Notes: generated from the sequence alone by a model not told the origin. A stretch of DNA of 64,000 nt from JBGRQA01 sp041725895 (GCA_041725895.1 JBGRQA010000013.1:86231-150230), one strand, 5' to 3'; shown: positions 7,972 to 17,759, counted from the stretch's first letter. Numbers and translations: made by a program.

Positions 7972-9531
7972 ATGAGTAAAAAGAATTGGCTCCAATTTTT
8001 TAAGAAGTACCATAAATATCCATCCCTGGTACTCTCTCTCTTTATCCTCCTTTTTGCGGTTTCCGGAATCGTTCTGAATCACCGTCAACTGTTTTCCTCC
8101 CTTGATGTGAATCGATCGGTACTGCCCGAAGATTATCATTACACGCATTGGAACAAGGCAGCGGTAAAGGGAAGTGTACAATTAGCCGGGGATACAGCTG
8201 TGATCTATGGCAATATTGGGGCCTGGAAGACTCATGACAACTACCAGACATTCCAGGATTTCAATCAGGGACTTCCTGAGGGAATGGACAACCGAAAAGT
8301 GGAAAGGATGCTCAAGACTTCCCGGGGGGAATTGTATGCTGGCACCCTATTCGGATTGTATCGATTGAAATCGAACCAGGAGAGTTGGCAAAAGGTTTCC
8401 CTTCCGGTAAAGGAGGAGCGAATCGTTGACCTGCTGGAGGTAAAGGATTCCCTATACGTGATGACTCGTTCCCATATCCTGGTAGGTGATTGTGCCGGCA
8501 GGAATTTCAAAGTAATTGTTCTTCCTGCTCCGGATGATTACGATGGCAAGATGAGTCTTTTTCTTACCCTCTGGCAAATTCACAGCGGAGAAGTATTTGG
8601 AACCCTGGGTCAGCTCTTTGTGGATTTTCTCGGATTGGTGTTTATTGCACTCGCCCTATCGGGATTGGTTTACTTTTTCTTTCCCGGTTGGATTCGTCGC
8701 CGGAAGCGAAAGCAGAAACCTGTGATAAGGAAAGCTCGTTTTCTCAAATTTAACCTGAAATGGCACAACCGTTTGGGTGCCTGGTTGCTTGGTTTCCTGA
8801 TTGTACTCACCTTTACCGGGATGTTTCTTCGTCCGCCATTGCTTATTGCCATAGCCAATAGCCGGGTGGATAAGTTGCCCTATACTCACCTGGACAACCC
8901 CAATCCCTGGTTCGATCAACTGCGTCGTCTCCTTTACGACGAGGAATTGGATCGGTTTCTGATCGCAACAGCTGGCAAGGTGTACTATTCCGATGATCAT
9001 TTTACCGGCACCATTCGCAGCTATTCCCATCAGCCACCCATATCGGTGATGGGGGTGAATGTATTCGAAAAGCTGAAATCGGGTGATTACCTTGTGGGTT
9101 CCTTTAGCGGTATTTTCCGTTGGATTCCGGAAAAGACTTTTGTAATGGATTACATTACCCGTCGTCCTCATGTGCCCCTGAAAACCATGGGACCACCCAT
9201 ATCCGCCCATCCCATAGCGGGATATTTAAAGGATGCAAATGGGCAGGAGATTCTGTTCGATTACAATCTTGGTGCCGGCAATCTTACCAGTGGCAATGGT
9301 TTTACACCAATGCCCAGGCAGATTGCCCAAAGTTCATTTTCACTCTGGAATCTGGCCCTGGAAATCCATACGGCTCGTTTCTACCGAATTTTCTTCGGAA
9401 AATACTACATTCTTTTCATTCCATTGGCTGGGCTGACCATCCTGTTTATTCTGATTACCGGATACATGGCCTACCGCTTGGGGCACCGGAAAAAAAGAAA
9501 GGGGAGAAGAGTAAGACCGGCTAAGAGCTAA
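7972..9531 (+). CDS. PepSY-associated TM-helix protein
   Basis: The protein has 519 residues. TM1 is near 18-36 after a basic start (KKNWLQFFKKYHKYPS). A large outer domain follows, then TM segments near 208-234 and 266-288, a second outer domain, and a last TM near 482-505 with a strongly basic tail. The IHSGEVFG motif, the WHNRLGAWLLG segment and the IHTARF segment are typical of the PepSY-associated TM family. In other bacteria this family includes siderophore-linked inner-membrane reductases; members in Bacteroidota often accompany metal uptake or anaerobic redox systems. Conserved His residues at membrane edges would allow haem or metal binding. No TonB receptor is adjacent, so the substrate is unknown. 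Confidence 0.85.
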   Translation: MSKKNWLQFFKKYHKYPSLVLSLFILLFAVSGIVLNHRQLFSSLDVNRSVLPEDYHYTHWNKAAVKGSVQLAGDTAVIYGNIGAWKTHDNYQTFQDFNQGLPEGMDNRKVERMLKTSRGELYAGTLFGLYRLKSNQESWQKVSLPVKEERIVDLLEVKDSLYVMTRSHILVGDCAGRNFKVIVLPAPDDYDGKMSLFLTLWQIHSGEVFGTLGQLFVDFLGLVFIALALSGLVYFFFPGWIRRRKRKQKPVIRKARFLKFNLKWHNRLGAWLLGFLIVLTFTGMFLRPPLLIAIANSRVDKLPYTHLDNPNPWFDQLRRLLYDEELDRFLIATAGKVYYSDDHFTGTIRSYSHQPPISVMGVNVFEKLKSGDYLVGSFSGIFRWIPEKTFVMDYITRRPHVPLKTMGPPISAHPIAGYLKDANGQEILFDYNLGAGNLTSGNGFTPMPRQIAQSSFSLWNLALEIHTARFYRIFFGKYYILFIPLAGLTILFILITGYMAYRLGHRKKRKGRRVRPAKS

Positions 9532-9594
9532 GTTTTTAGTAATACAGAGATGTACAGGAAAGTTCCTAGGTGCCCTTGTAAATCCGTACTCCGT

Positions 9595-9619
9595 TAGCCC
9601 CGCCTTTCCTCCGGGGCTA
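9595..9619. terminator. GC-rich hairpin between convergent genes
   Basis: TAGCCCC and GGGGCTA form a perfect 7-pair stem between the ends of the convergent PepSY and OmpA genes. There is no T-run, so a role as terminator is only suggested by its position. It could also be a REP-like palindrome. Confidence 0.4.
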
Positions 9620-9642
9620 CTATAAATTCAATGTTTCAAAGA

Positions 9643-11382
9643 TCATTTCTGTACAATAGGGAGAGGTTTTAATTCAACCCTTCTGTTCGCCTGGTGGGCT
9701 TCCTCATTGCAATCACTGTTGTCGTTACACTGATTAAGCAATTGGGTTTCACCATATCCTCTCTGAATCATTCGGTTTTGTGAAATACCTTTGCTTACCA
9801 AATAGTTGAAAATGGAATGGGCTCTTTTTTGGGATAGCTTCCTGTTGAATTCTTTCGAGCCCCGGCTATCGGTGTGAGCCCCAATTTCAATTACGATATT
9901 TGTGTTTGCAGACAGGTAATCCACAATATGGTCCAAAACAGTGTGGTATTCACTTTTAATATCTGCTTCAGCGAAATTGAAATAGACAGTTCCCAAATTC
10001 AGCGTGACAGTTTTTTCATTGGAATCGAGTGTTTTTTTCGGATGAATTTTTTGCAAGGAATCTTTTAATTGAAACTTTTCCATTTTTACAATCAGGTCCT
10101 CTGTGGGTAAAAGGGGCGGGGGATTGACAGGCTCCGGCTTGATCTTCATGAAATGCCACAGCCTGTCTTTTCCATCTTCCTGAAAGCGATTGGAAACCAG
10201 GTATCCCTCATTTCCCGTTTGGAGCCGGTAGCAAAAATCATCGTACGAACTATTTACCGGTTGGCCCAGGTTGACTACCTCTTCTCCTTTCTCCAGATCT
10301 ACCTTGAAAATATCGAGACCGCCATAGCCATAATGTCCCTGGGATGCGAAATAAAGAACCCCATCTTTGACAAAGGGGAATGCCTCGTCCCACCGGGTGT
10401 TGATTTGAGGACCCAGATTCGTGGGGGTACTCCAGCGACCTTCCTTCTTTTCCGTATAGTACAGATCAAATCCACCATATCCGCCAGGCATATTGGAAAC
10501 GAAATACAGTTTTTTCCCATCTTTTGTAATAAATGGATGGGTACAGCTATATTCGGAGCTGTTGAAGGGGAGTTCGATGGGAACTAGCTTTTGTTTGTTC
10601 AATTGAAGCTGCCAGATATACAGGTTGTTGAATCCATCTTTCCCGATATTTCGTTTGTGTCGGTTCCTTTTGGAATAGGTTGTATGGGTGGATCGATTTC
10701 CGCTATAGTACAGGACCGAATCATTTGTATTCAGGCATGGCGAGTTGAAATTGAGAGGCAGGTTGATTTTCAAATTCCAAACCGAATTTTGAGTAGGAGT
10801 GTGTGTGCTTGTATTATGAGCAAAAGCTGGCTGAAAAGATCCCTTTATCTCTGTATATTTTGGCTGACAGCCTAATATGCCATCAGGAGTGAGGGAAATC
10901 CCATGACTGAAGTGGATATTGGGAAGAGGGATTAATTTTATATCGATAATGCTATCTACTTTTGTTTCGTTTAGGGATTTCTCACATGCTTTGATCCAAT
11001 AGCGGGCATTGCTTTCCGGATTGGTTCGAGCGGCCGAAAATAGTTCCATTGCTTTTTCGTACTCTTTTAGCTCCATTAATACTTTGCCATATTCAACCAA
11101 ATCAAAAGAGGTAAACTGATTTTTATCTGCACGGGCTTGTTCAAAATATTGTGCTGCCTGGGCAGGATGATGCATCCGGGTATAGCATTTTCCCAGTTTA
11201 AGGAAGGCGGTGTTTCGTAAGGAATCCGAAGAGGAGGAAATCCCTTTCCTGTATTGCTCTGCAGCCTCCGAAAATAATTTTTGGGAATAGGCTCTGTCTC
11301 CCTTAAGCATCCACATTCTCTGGCCTGCAGCATTTACTGCCAGTCCAACCATTACAATAAACAGAATATAATGTTTCCTCAT
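9643..11382 (-). CDS. OmpA-family protein with TPR and PD40 repeats (T9SS-associated type)
   Basis: The protein has 579 residues. An N-terminal signal peptide (about 1-20) is followed by TPR-like helices (about 25-130). PD40/WD40-type blades follow (about 160-410), with repeated LYFVSNMPGGYGG and LYFASQGHYGYGGLD motifs. A C-terminal OmpA domain (about 465-575) carries EIGAHTDSRGSKEFNRKLSQKRA, the peptidoglycan-binding TDxxG...N..LS..RA signature. The architecture recalls PorE-like peptidoglycan-anchoring components of the type IX system, but without the carboxypeptidase-regulatory domain. It is the last gene of a four-gene minus-strand cassette, 11 bases after the PorP/SprF gene. It likely tethers the assembled surface complex to the cell wall. 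Confidence 0.88.
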   Translation of the reverse strand: MRKHYILFIVMVGLAVNAAGQRMWMLKGDRAYSQKLFSEAAEQYRKGISSSSDSLRNTAFLKLGKCYTRMHHPAQAAQYFEQARADKNQFTSFDLVEYGKVLMELKEYEKAMELFSAARTNPESNARYWIKACEKSLNETKVDSIIDIKLIPLPNIHFSHGISLTPDGILGCQPKYTEIKGSFQPAFAHNTSTHTPTQNSVWNLKINLPLNFNSPCLNTNDSVLYYSGNRSTHTTYSKRNRHKRNIGKDGFNNLYIWQLQLNKQKLVPIELPFNSSEYSCTHPFITKDGKKLYFVSNMPGGYGGFDLYYTEKKEGRWSTPTNLGPQINTRWDEAFPFVKDGVLYFASQGHYGYGGLDIFKVDLEKGEEVVNLGQPVNSSYDDFCYRLQTGNEGYLVSNRFQEDGKDRLWHFMKIKPEPVNPPPLLPTEDLIVKMEKFQLKDSLQKIHPKKTLDSNEKTVTLNLGTVYFNFAEADIKSEYHTVLDHIVDYLSANTNIVIEIGAHTDSRGSKEFNRKLSQKRAHSIFNYLVSKGISQNRMIQRGYGETQLLNQCNDNSDCNEEAHQANRRVELKPLPIVQK

Positions 11383-11393
11383 AGCAATTGTTT

Positions 11394-12323
11394 TTAGAAC
11401 CTGGGACTTTGAATGATTGCTGTAGCTGGTTTATCCATCGAGAAGATAAGCATTACCTCATGGCTGCTTAATTTCTCATGGCCCAATCCAAAAGTATACT
11501 GGTAGGCGTAACCCAATTTAAACATAGGGGTTAAGCGTAGATTGACAAAGGCCAGGGCTTCCTTAGTTGTTCGATAGGAAAGACCGGCTCCATACCTTTT
11601 TTGGTAACGCAATTGGGCATTGAAATCGGCATCAAAAGAAGTATCCACCAAATATTTTACCAGGGAGGATACATTCAGATCCCAATCTTTGTGGAGGGCC
11701 AATTCATACCCAGCTTGTAGGTAGTAATGATAGTATTTGGGATTGTAGTCCGGGCGTTGCTTCCTTTCTTCCGGATCGTAATAGATTTGGTTGTTCAGCA
11801 GGCTGGGGATGGTCAGTCCCAAATAATATTTTCTGGAAAAGTAGTACAGCCCCAATTGAAAATCAGCCCTTGTAATGTTTTGGTCCAGGAGGAATTCCGT
11901 GTCATTTCCTTCAATTGAAGTTACCGCATCCAAATCATCCTTCATAAACAAAGCGCCGGCCGAAAGCCCAAAGGAGAGGTATTTGTCGGTGCTCAGTCGG
12001 GTACGATAGGCATAGGATGCCCAGAAGCGTGTATTTGTGTGAACTCCAAGTTTTTCATGCAGAACGGATACCCCTGCGGAGGTTTTTAGAAAGGGCATGT
12101 TAACGTTCAGAACATTTAGCTTTGGGGCTCCCTCAAAACCGATCCACTGCTGGCGGGATAGTAATGCGGCATTCACCTCCTCGTAGCTTGTGGCTGAAGC
12201 AGGATTGATAATGGGCTGGTGAAACATATACTGGGCCACATCCATCTGGTTCTGACCGTAATTCTTGCTCTCTGGTAAAATGCAGAGAAGAACAAACCAT
12301 ACTATGTAATAAATTCTTTTCAT
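11394..12323 (-). CDS. PorP/SprF family type IX secretion membrane protein
   Basis: The protein has 309 residues with a signal peptide (about 1-23). The family's opening motif, MFHQPIINPASA (the usual NPA motif), comes next. The rest alternates amphipathic strands ending in aromatic residues, as in an outer-membrane beta-barrel. PorP/SprF proteins work with the type IX secretion system and bind or anchor CHU_C (type B) cargo at the surface. The gene lies between a CHU_C protein gene (11 bases upstream) and an OmpA gene (11 bases downstream). This tight spacing indicates an operon and makes the CHU_C protein its likely client. Confidence 0.9.
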   Translation of the reverse strand: MKRIYYIVWFVLLCILPESKNYGQNQMDVAQYMFHQPIINPASATSYEEVNAALLSRQQWIGFEGAPKLNVLNVNMPFLKTSAGVSVLHEKLGVHTNTRFWASYAYRTRLSTDKYLSFGLSAGALFMKDDLDAVTSIEGNDTEFLLDQNITRADFQLGLYYFSRKYYLGLTIPSLLNNQIYYDPEERKQRPDYNPKYYHYYLQAGYELALHKDWDLNVSSLVKYLVDTSFDADFNAQLRYQKRYGAGLSYRTTKEALAFVNLRLTPMFKLGYAYQYTFGLGHEKLSSHEVMLIFSMDKPATAIIQSPRF

Positions 12324-12334
12324 ACTTCAGAGAT

Positions 12335-13405
12335 TTACTGTTTGCCACTCCGTATTTCTACATACCCTTTCATTGGATGAGTATCACCGTTGTGGCGGTA
12401 GAAAATATAGTAGTAGGTGCCGTTTACCAGTTTCATGTCACCGGATTGGAGGAAACCTTTTTTACTCGTTCCGGTCCAGGTATTTTCATAGGGGCTTGCT
12501 TCGTGTACAACATCTCCCCAACGGTTAAAGACCACCAATTTGTTGTTGGGGTAATTCTCCAGCCCCAGGATTACAAATTGGTCGTTGATTCCGTCTCCAT
12601 TTGGCGAAAAGCCGGACGGAATCTTCAGGGCTGTTTCTACCGCAGGAAATAGGGAAACCTGTTCCGCTTTTTGATTGACAAGAACGGATATGCTATTTAG
12701 GTTTTGATTCCTGGAAGCACTGGCCAGAGGTTTCCAGGAGGCTGACGATCTGATATAAACATCCAGTTTTGTTTCGGCAATATCCTCCAGTTCTGCCTCC
12801 AAATAGGAGAAGCTCATTGCCTTTATCTCCAGAGCTTCGGCATTAAAATGGAAGTGTCGGTGAATACTTTCCTCCCTTCCGTTGAAATAGGTTTGGTGTC
12901 CCCTTCTCAGTTCAATGTTGGTGTAATTATTCGCTGCTGTTATTTCCAGTCCCATGTTCCCGGGCTGAACCGCCTGGTCCTTCACCAGGGATATGGTTTT
13001 TACAATTTCTCCGGTTCCGCTGGAGGTGATATGGCTTTCCTCTCTTTCATTCAATATATATCCATCCAGCACCAGCTCGCTGCTATTCAAATCCAAGCGA
13101 CCTGATTGAAGATTCACATCTCCTGAAAGCTGTAGTAGAGTATGTAGAGAGCAATTGGCATCCACTTTCAGGTGATGGGCGCTTACTCTTTTATCGCCAT
13201 TGATTTCCAGTGTTTCTGAAAGACTCTTCAGCACCAGGATACTTTCATCACTGGCCTTAAATTCCCCGTCGTTAAGAAGGGAGGTGCCGTGCAGATTGAA
13301 AACCGTATTGCCTTTTATGTACAAGCCTCCAGTTTCGACCTGTAGGTTTTGAGCACACAGGCAGTGACTTAGCAGCAATAGTAAATAGGTTAATTTTGGT
13401 TTCAT
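12335..13405 (-). CDS. Secreted protein with CHU_C gliding-motility-type C-terminal domain
   Basis: The ATG at 13405 is preferred. It starts directly with a signal peptide (MKPKLTYLLLLLSHCLCAQ) and avoids the overlap that a longer form would make with the upstream gene. The mature part of about 240 residues has beta-rich, autotransporter-like or bactofilin-like strands (GGLYIKGNTVFNLHG, LKVDANCSLHTLLQL). The C-terminal 95 residues form the CHU_C domain: FSPNGDGINDQFVI, VFNRWGDVVH, and a GTYYYIFY ending. This is a type B sorting signal for the type IX system. It is 32 bases from the repeat-protein gene and 11 bases from PorP/SprF, and is probably the exported partner of both. Confidence 0.87.
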   Translation of the reverse strand: MKPKLTYLLLLLSHCLCAQNLQVETGGLYIKGNTVFNLHGTSLLNDGEFKASDESILVLKSLSETLEINGDKRVSAHHLKVDANCSLHTLLQLSGDVNLQSGRLDLNSSELVLDGYILNEREESHITSSGTGEIVKTISLVKDQAVQPGNMGLEITAANNYTNIELRRGHQTYFNGREESIHRHFHFNAEALEIKAMSFSYLEAELEDIAETKLDVYIRSSASWKPLASASRNQNLNSISVLVNQKAEQVSLFPAVETALKIPSGFSPNGDGINDQFVILGLENYPNNKLVVFNRWGDVVHEASPYENTWTGTSKKGFLQSGDMKLVNGTYYYIFYRHNGDTHPMKGYVEIRSGKQ

Positions 13406-13437
13406 ATCCCTTATTTTTGTTTTGCTGGAATTGTTCC

Positions 13438-15507
13438 TTACCATAAATCCTGCCAGCTTGTGCCATCATAGCATCTTAGCTTATGGCTTACTGCATCCAT
13501 ATAGATATCCCCTTCACGGGGTGTTGCTGGAGCTATCCCAGGTGAAATATGCAGTACCTGGGATATACTCACGTTTCCATTTAGTATTGTTTGGGTAATG
13601 GAGTGATTTCCAACCGTGATTATGGTTCCACTGGAGAAAATGTGACCATTGTTCCCAATCGGTACCCAACTTGTTCCATCGTATACATACAAGGTATGAT
13701 CGGTGGTATTGAAATAGATGTCTCCGGGAGAAGCCGAGGGTGGGTTGGTACCACCAACCGGGGGATTTCCCAATATTGCCGTGAGGTCTACCGAGTTTCC
13801 ATTCTCTATCTCAAGGGTGTTTCCGCTTAAAGTCAGTTTTTGATCGTCGGTGTTGGTACTGGCAGCAAAAGTAGTTTTGTCCATCCATTCTACTGTTCCC
13901 GTTGCATTGGTCGACAATATCTTGTCGTTTCCTCCCGAAGAAATGTCTTCAGTGGCTATGGTGCCGTTGTTAATTTTATCACTGGTGACGGCATTTGTTG
14001 CTAGCTTTGTGTTTGTGACTGCTTCGGTAGTAATTTGAATGGTACCGCCGGCAGCAATACTGGCATCACCAGATGGGGATACACTTTGCCAGCTACTGCC
14101 ATCTGCTATTAGGAAATTGCCTGAGGTAGGGGTGGCAGTTCCCACATCCGCAATTTCACCGATGCTCGATACGGTTTTATCGATCTGGGCCCAGGTGTAG
14201 TCATTGCTTTGTGCCGTGATAACTCCTGTCCTTCCAAAAACCGAATTCACATCATTGGAGTTGTTAATTCTTTGCCAGATTGATCCGTTGAAAATAGCCC
14301 AATCCCCAGCAGCAAAGTCAATGTTGCCCGAGCCAAGATTTCTGGTGGCGCCGACCGATACTACTAAATAATCGCCATTGGTGCCGATTCCATTTACAAG
14401 AGTGGGTGAATTGGACGAGGCATTCCATGCTCCCCGGTAATTCAGTGTGCCGGGGACAGAAGCAGGTGCCCAGGCAGAACCATTCCACTGAAGGAACTGG
14501 TCGGTGCTAGCACCCATAGGGTGGAGTTTGGGAGCTGTAATCGAATTGTCAGCGAGCTTGGCTGTGGTTACCTTGTTGCCTCCAATCGTTGTAACCCCGG
14601 TATTGTTCATGGTGACGTCACCACTCATTACTACTTTTGAGTTATTGACTGCTGTCCCATCCGTCCCGATAATTATTTGTCCATCAGCCAGCCCTTCCAG
14701 TTTGGAGAGAGAAATGGCTCCTTCGGTAATGTTGGTGGTGGAAACAGAAATCCCTGAAAGGTCTACCGAGTTGCCATCGGCAATACTCAGTTCGTTACCA
14801 CTTAAAGCAAGAGTCTGGTCGTCGGTATCGGTATCCACTGCAACCCAATTGCTTCCATTGTATACATAGAGTTTATTGTCAGAGGTGTTGTAAAATGTGT
14901 CACCGGTAGTAGCGGTTGTCGGGTTGGTATCTCCCTTTGGGGTATTGCCCAATACAGGTGTCAGGTCCACCGTGTTACCATTTGAAATACTTAGTTCCTT
15001 ACCACTTAATGCAAGAGTTTGCCCGTCGGTATCGGTATCCACCGCAACCCAGTTGGTACCATTAAAAACATAGAGGGTGTTGTCAGTGGTATTGTAAAAC
15101 GTGTCACCGGTGGTGGCGTTTGTGGGGTTGGTATCCCCTTTAGGAGTATCGCCCAATATCGTTGACAGGTCTACCGAGTTGCCATTTGTAATGGAAAGGG
15201 TGGTACTGTTTAATGTTAGATTCTGATTGCTTATCTGCCCCAGGAGTTGCCAGGTTGTTCCATTGTAATAGTAGAACCCGGGCGTACTATCATCCTGGTA
15301 GATCAACAGGCCTGTTGCCGGAGATGTTACTGCATCCCTTTCCGATTGTGTTAACCGGGGAATCAGTATCCCCTTTTCAGACGTTCTGATCTCCAGAGCA
15401 GCACTGGAATGAGGGGTGAATTCTTCCTTTCCGATACCAACACTTTGTGAGAATACGGAAATACCTGAATACAACAGAAAAAAGAGGAGGAGGACAAGGT
15501 TTTTCAT
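13438..15507 (-). CDS. Secreted repeat protein resembling phage tail fibres
   Basis: The protein has 689 residues with a clear signal peptide (about 1-21). It opens with an SVGIG..EFTPHSSAALEI segment and a PRLTQSERDAVTSPATGLLIYQ segment, both very common in Bacteroidota surface proteins of tail-fibre style. The body is built of repeats that alternate an LALSGNELSI-NGN-VDL strand unit with a GDTFYNTSDNKLYVYNGSNWV unit. There are at least three full copies (near 98-165, 165-230 and 555-620). A Ser/Thr/Asn-rich middle part resembles long trimeric fibres. No CHU_C or other T9SS sorting domain is visible. It is the first gene of the cassette, so it may be the fibre subunit held by the CHU_C protein. 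The function is inferred. Confidence 0.75.
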   Translation of the reverse strand: MKNLVLLLFFLLYSGISVFSQSVGIGKEEFTPHSSAALEIRTSEKGILIPRLTQSERDAVTSPATGLLIYQDDSTPGFYYYNGTTWQLLGQISNQNLTLNSTTLSITNGNSVDLSTILGDTPKGDTNPTNATTGDTFYNTTDNTLYVFNGTNWVAVDTDTDGQTLALSGKELSISNGNTVDLTPVLGNTPKGDTNPTTATTGDTFYNTSDNKLYVYNGSNWVAVDTDTDDQTLALSGNELSIADGNSVDLSGISVSTTNITEGAISLSKLEGLADGQIIIGTDGTAVNNSKVVMSGDVTMNNTGVTTIGGNKVTTAKLADNSITAPKLHPMGASTDQFLQWNGSAWAPASVPGTLNYRGAWNASSNSPTLVNGIGTNGDYLVVSVGATRNLGSGNIDFAAGDWAIFNGSIWQRINNSNDVNSVFGRTGVITAQSNDYTWAQIDKTVSSIGEIADVGTATPTSGNFLIADGSSWQSVSPSGDASIAAGGTIQITTEAVTNTKLATNAVTSDKINNGTIATEDISSGGNDKILSTNATGTVEWMDKTTFAASTNTDDQKLTLSGNTLEIENGNSVDLTAILGNPPVGGTNPPSASPGDIYFNTTDHTLYVYDGTSWVPIGNNGHIFSSGTIITVGNHSITQTILNGNVSISQVLHISPGIAPATPREGDIYMDAVSHKLRCYDGTSWQDLW

Positions 15508-15840
15508 CGCGATTGGATTTATGTTATGTGTTGTGTCTCTTGGTGGTTACCATAAAAGTTAATGAATTATTTTTACACTGAAAAATATTTTTTAGACCCT
15601 GCTTTTTTCTGTACTGTATGAAAGAGGGAGGGGGAGTGAATATGCTCTGTTGTTGTTGTCACCTGGGCAATACTTCAGGTGGCAAAAGGAGTATTTCACT
15701 GCAGAAATTGATTTCAATACTATGATGATCTATTGCTTGGGATGCGAGGTTGCAGAGCAACAATCCATTCTCCTCCTTTTTAGGAGGGGATCAAATATCG
15801 ATGTATCCGTTCATTCTCTGTTTGATATGTATTGTTTTTG

Positions 15841-15873
15841 CAAAATCAGCACCATCTGTAAATGGTGCTGATT
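15841..15873 (-). terminator. Intrinsic terminator of the decarboxylase gene
   Basis: AATCAGCACCAT and ATGGTGCTGATT form a perfect 12-pair stem. On the minus strand it is followed by TTTTGC. It sits 13 bases past the stop of the minus-strand gene starting at 17163. The region between it and 15507 shows no gene. Confidence 0.8.
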
Positions 15874-15885
15874 ATTGCATTTAGA

Positions 15886-17163
15886 TTATTTTACACGAGC
15901 AATTTGAGAATTGATTGGAATATTATGTGAATGGAGACCTGGTTCCTGACCATGAGTATCAAATTCAATGTTTACCCCCGGCCTGAATAGCAGGCAATGG
16001 GTTGATCCTCCAAAATGGAACATACCCAGTTGATCTCCTTTGTTTACATGCTGCCCCTCGTACACGGTTATCTCATTGGTAGATACCTCACTCATTCCAA
16101 CCGAGAGGAAGCACATCAGGCCAATGGCAGGATTGTCCGCCTCAATAAATATCATTGCCCTGGCAGCCACTTCGGTTAGATAGGCTTGAGAGTTGTTGGG
16201 AGCCGAAGGATCGGGGCCGTTGGGATTCAGGAAGCCCTGTGATAAAGCTTCGGAGTAGTAGGACCCATCGGTAACGTAAGCCTTAACAATTCTACCGCTT
16301 ACAGGACTGTGCCAGCGATGGTAGCTGAGTGCACTTAGAAAAGCCTGGTATATGGATCCGCCAACAAATTCTTTGGTTAAAGGATCACCGGCCAGCATGT
16401 GTTCCAGGGAGTAGGGTTGTGATTTGATCCAGAAGCGATCCCTGTTTTTCACATTTCTTGCGATTTTGTAGGGAGCCGATTCACAGGCATTCACAATAAC
16501 ATTATCATTTTCTGGTTCTGCAATGGGGCGGATTCCCTCCCGGAACTGGCGGGTAAAGAAATCATCCCAGGAATTGAAACCAAAATGCTCCTTTTCCGGA
16601 TCACATTGAAACTCCGCTGCAAAGTTTGGCATTTGCTCCATTGCGGAGGGACCAAACCAGCCATTGGAATTGCGGTTCAATACATAGCAGGAATCTTTGG
16701 AACCCAAAAAGCGAGCCCATTCGTTTAGGATTTTCTTCAGCTGCCGGTTTACTTTTTCGTTCAGAAAAGCCGAAAAACCACCTATGGTGCCCATGGGCCA
16801 GTCTAAAATGGCATTGATGGGAAAGCCTACCAAACCTGTATCGTTGTATTCGGGTGCCTTGGTCATAATGGCGTTGAGCAATTGAAGCATGTGCTTGTAA
16901 TTCCGAACCTGTGGCTTGTGTGTAGGTGTTTGAAAGTAGGGGGGCTTGTGAGGAATCTGCTCAAACATCATGTAAAAGAGCATGTAAAGCTCCGGATCCC
17001 CCTCGATGAGATCTTGAAACTCCTGAATCACCGGATGAAGTTCCTGGGGACTTCGGTCCACATCATCAATCAGATTTTGCAACCAGCTTTCCAGAAATTT
17101 TTGATCTGAACTAAGCCATTGCCCCACACGGTAGGGGATTTTTTGTTCCAGAATTTTTTCCAT
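15886..17163 (-). CDS. Phosphatidylserine decarboxylase-family enzyme, PsiD-like
   Basis: The protein has 425 residues. The N-terminal roughly 170 residues match the PSDC domain found ahead of the catalytic part in PsiD-type proteins (PVIQEFQDLIEGDPELYMLF, LDWPMGT). The catalytic part contains NSWDDFFTRQFREGIRP, the active-site His segment SYHRWHSPVSG, and the self-cleavage motif GGST. The serine of that motif (Ser387) would become the pyruvoyl group. Classic phosphatidylserine decarboxylases are shorter and have LGST. Proteins with this N-terminal domain include fungal and bacterial L-tryptophan decarboxylases, so the substrate may be an aromatic amino acid rather than phosphatidylserine. 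The gene stands alone and has its own terminator. Confidence 0.85.
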   Translation of the reverse strand: MEKILEQKIPYRVGQWLSSDQKFLESWLQNLIDDVDRSPQELHPVIQEFQDLIEGDPELYMLFYMMFEQIPHKPPYFQTPTHKPQVRNYKHMLQLLNAIMTKAPEYNDTGLVGFPINAILDWPMGTIGGFSAFLNEKVNRQLKKILNEWARFLGSKDSCYVLNRNSNGWFGPSAMEQMPNFAAEFQCDPEKEHFGFNSWDDFFTRQFREGIRPIAEPENDNVIVNACESAPYKIARNVKNRDRFWIKSQPYSLEHMLAGDPLTKEFVGGSIYQAFLSALSYHRWHSPVSGRIVKAYVTDGSYYSEALSQGFLNPNGPDPSAPNNSQAYLTEVAARAMIFIEADNPAIGLMCFLSVGMSEVSTNEITVYEGQHVNKGDQLGMFHFGGSTHCLLFRPGVNIEFDTHGQEPGLHSHNIPINSQIARVK

Positions 17164-17759
17164 AACCTAAAGTTTTAATTGTTACGTTTCTATTAAGATT
17201 TATTAGTGGTCTATATGATTTTTAGTGGGTGAAAATGATCATTGTTTTCTATCGAGGATATTTACCCATACAAATACTTTATTCCAGATCGCATTAACTT
17301 TAATTGTAGCGCTTTGGCATTGGTAACGTAGGTGGGGCCCCATAGACGAGAAAGGTGTTAAGAACAGAATGCTGTTTGAGCCGAGGAACGAGGTGAGTTC
17401 ATTCTGTTTAACCTTCGAGTCGTTATGGGTCACCGAGTGCCGTAGCCTAGAATTTTTGGTACTTTTTTTTCATGAAAAAAGTACAAGCCCGTCCGGCTAA
17501 AAGGACAAAAGCATAATATTTCAAATTACTTTGAACGAAAAGCACCCACTGTAATCCAGAAAGAGCATTTATTAATGCTGTATTCGTATTTTTTATATGA
17601 ATAAAATAGTGCCTAAGATGATTTGCCCTCTTTCTTACTCCCCTAATAGAAGGAAGTATAGAGGCAGTCTACTATTCTTTTGTTTGTAAAGGGTGACTCC
17701 TATTTACAACATTTACAGACTGCTTTATGCTTAAATAGAGCTTGATCTGAGACTTATTA
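17164..17759. other. Non-coding region with repeat-like palindromes
   Basis: No gene is supported in these roughly 600 bases. An imperfect inverted repeat runs from about 17339 to 17428. It has arms beginning CCATAGACGAGAAAGG and ending CGAGTCGTTATGG, with an inner ACAGAATG/CATTCTGT pair. A second hairpin at 17459-17484 has a 10-pair GTACTTTTTT/AAAAAAGTAC stem. Paired elements like these resemble non-coding repeats scattered in Bacteroidota genomes. Genome-wide copy number would have to be checked. Confidence 0.5.
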
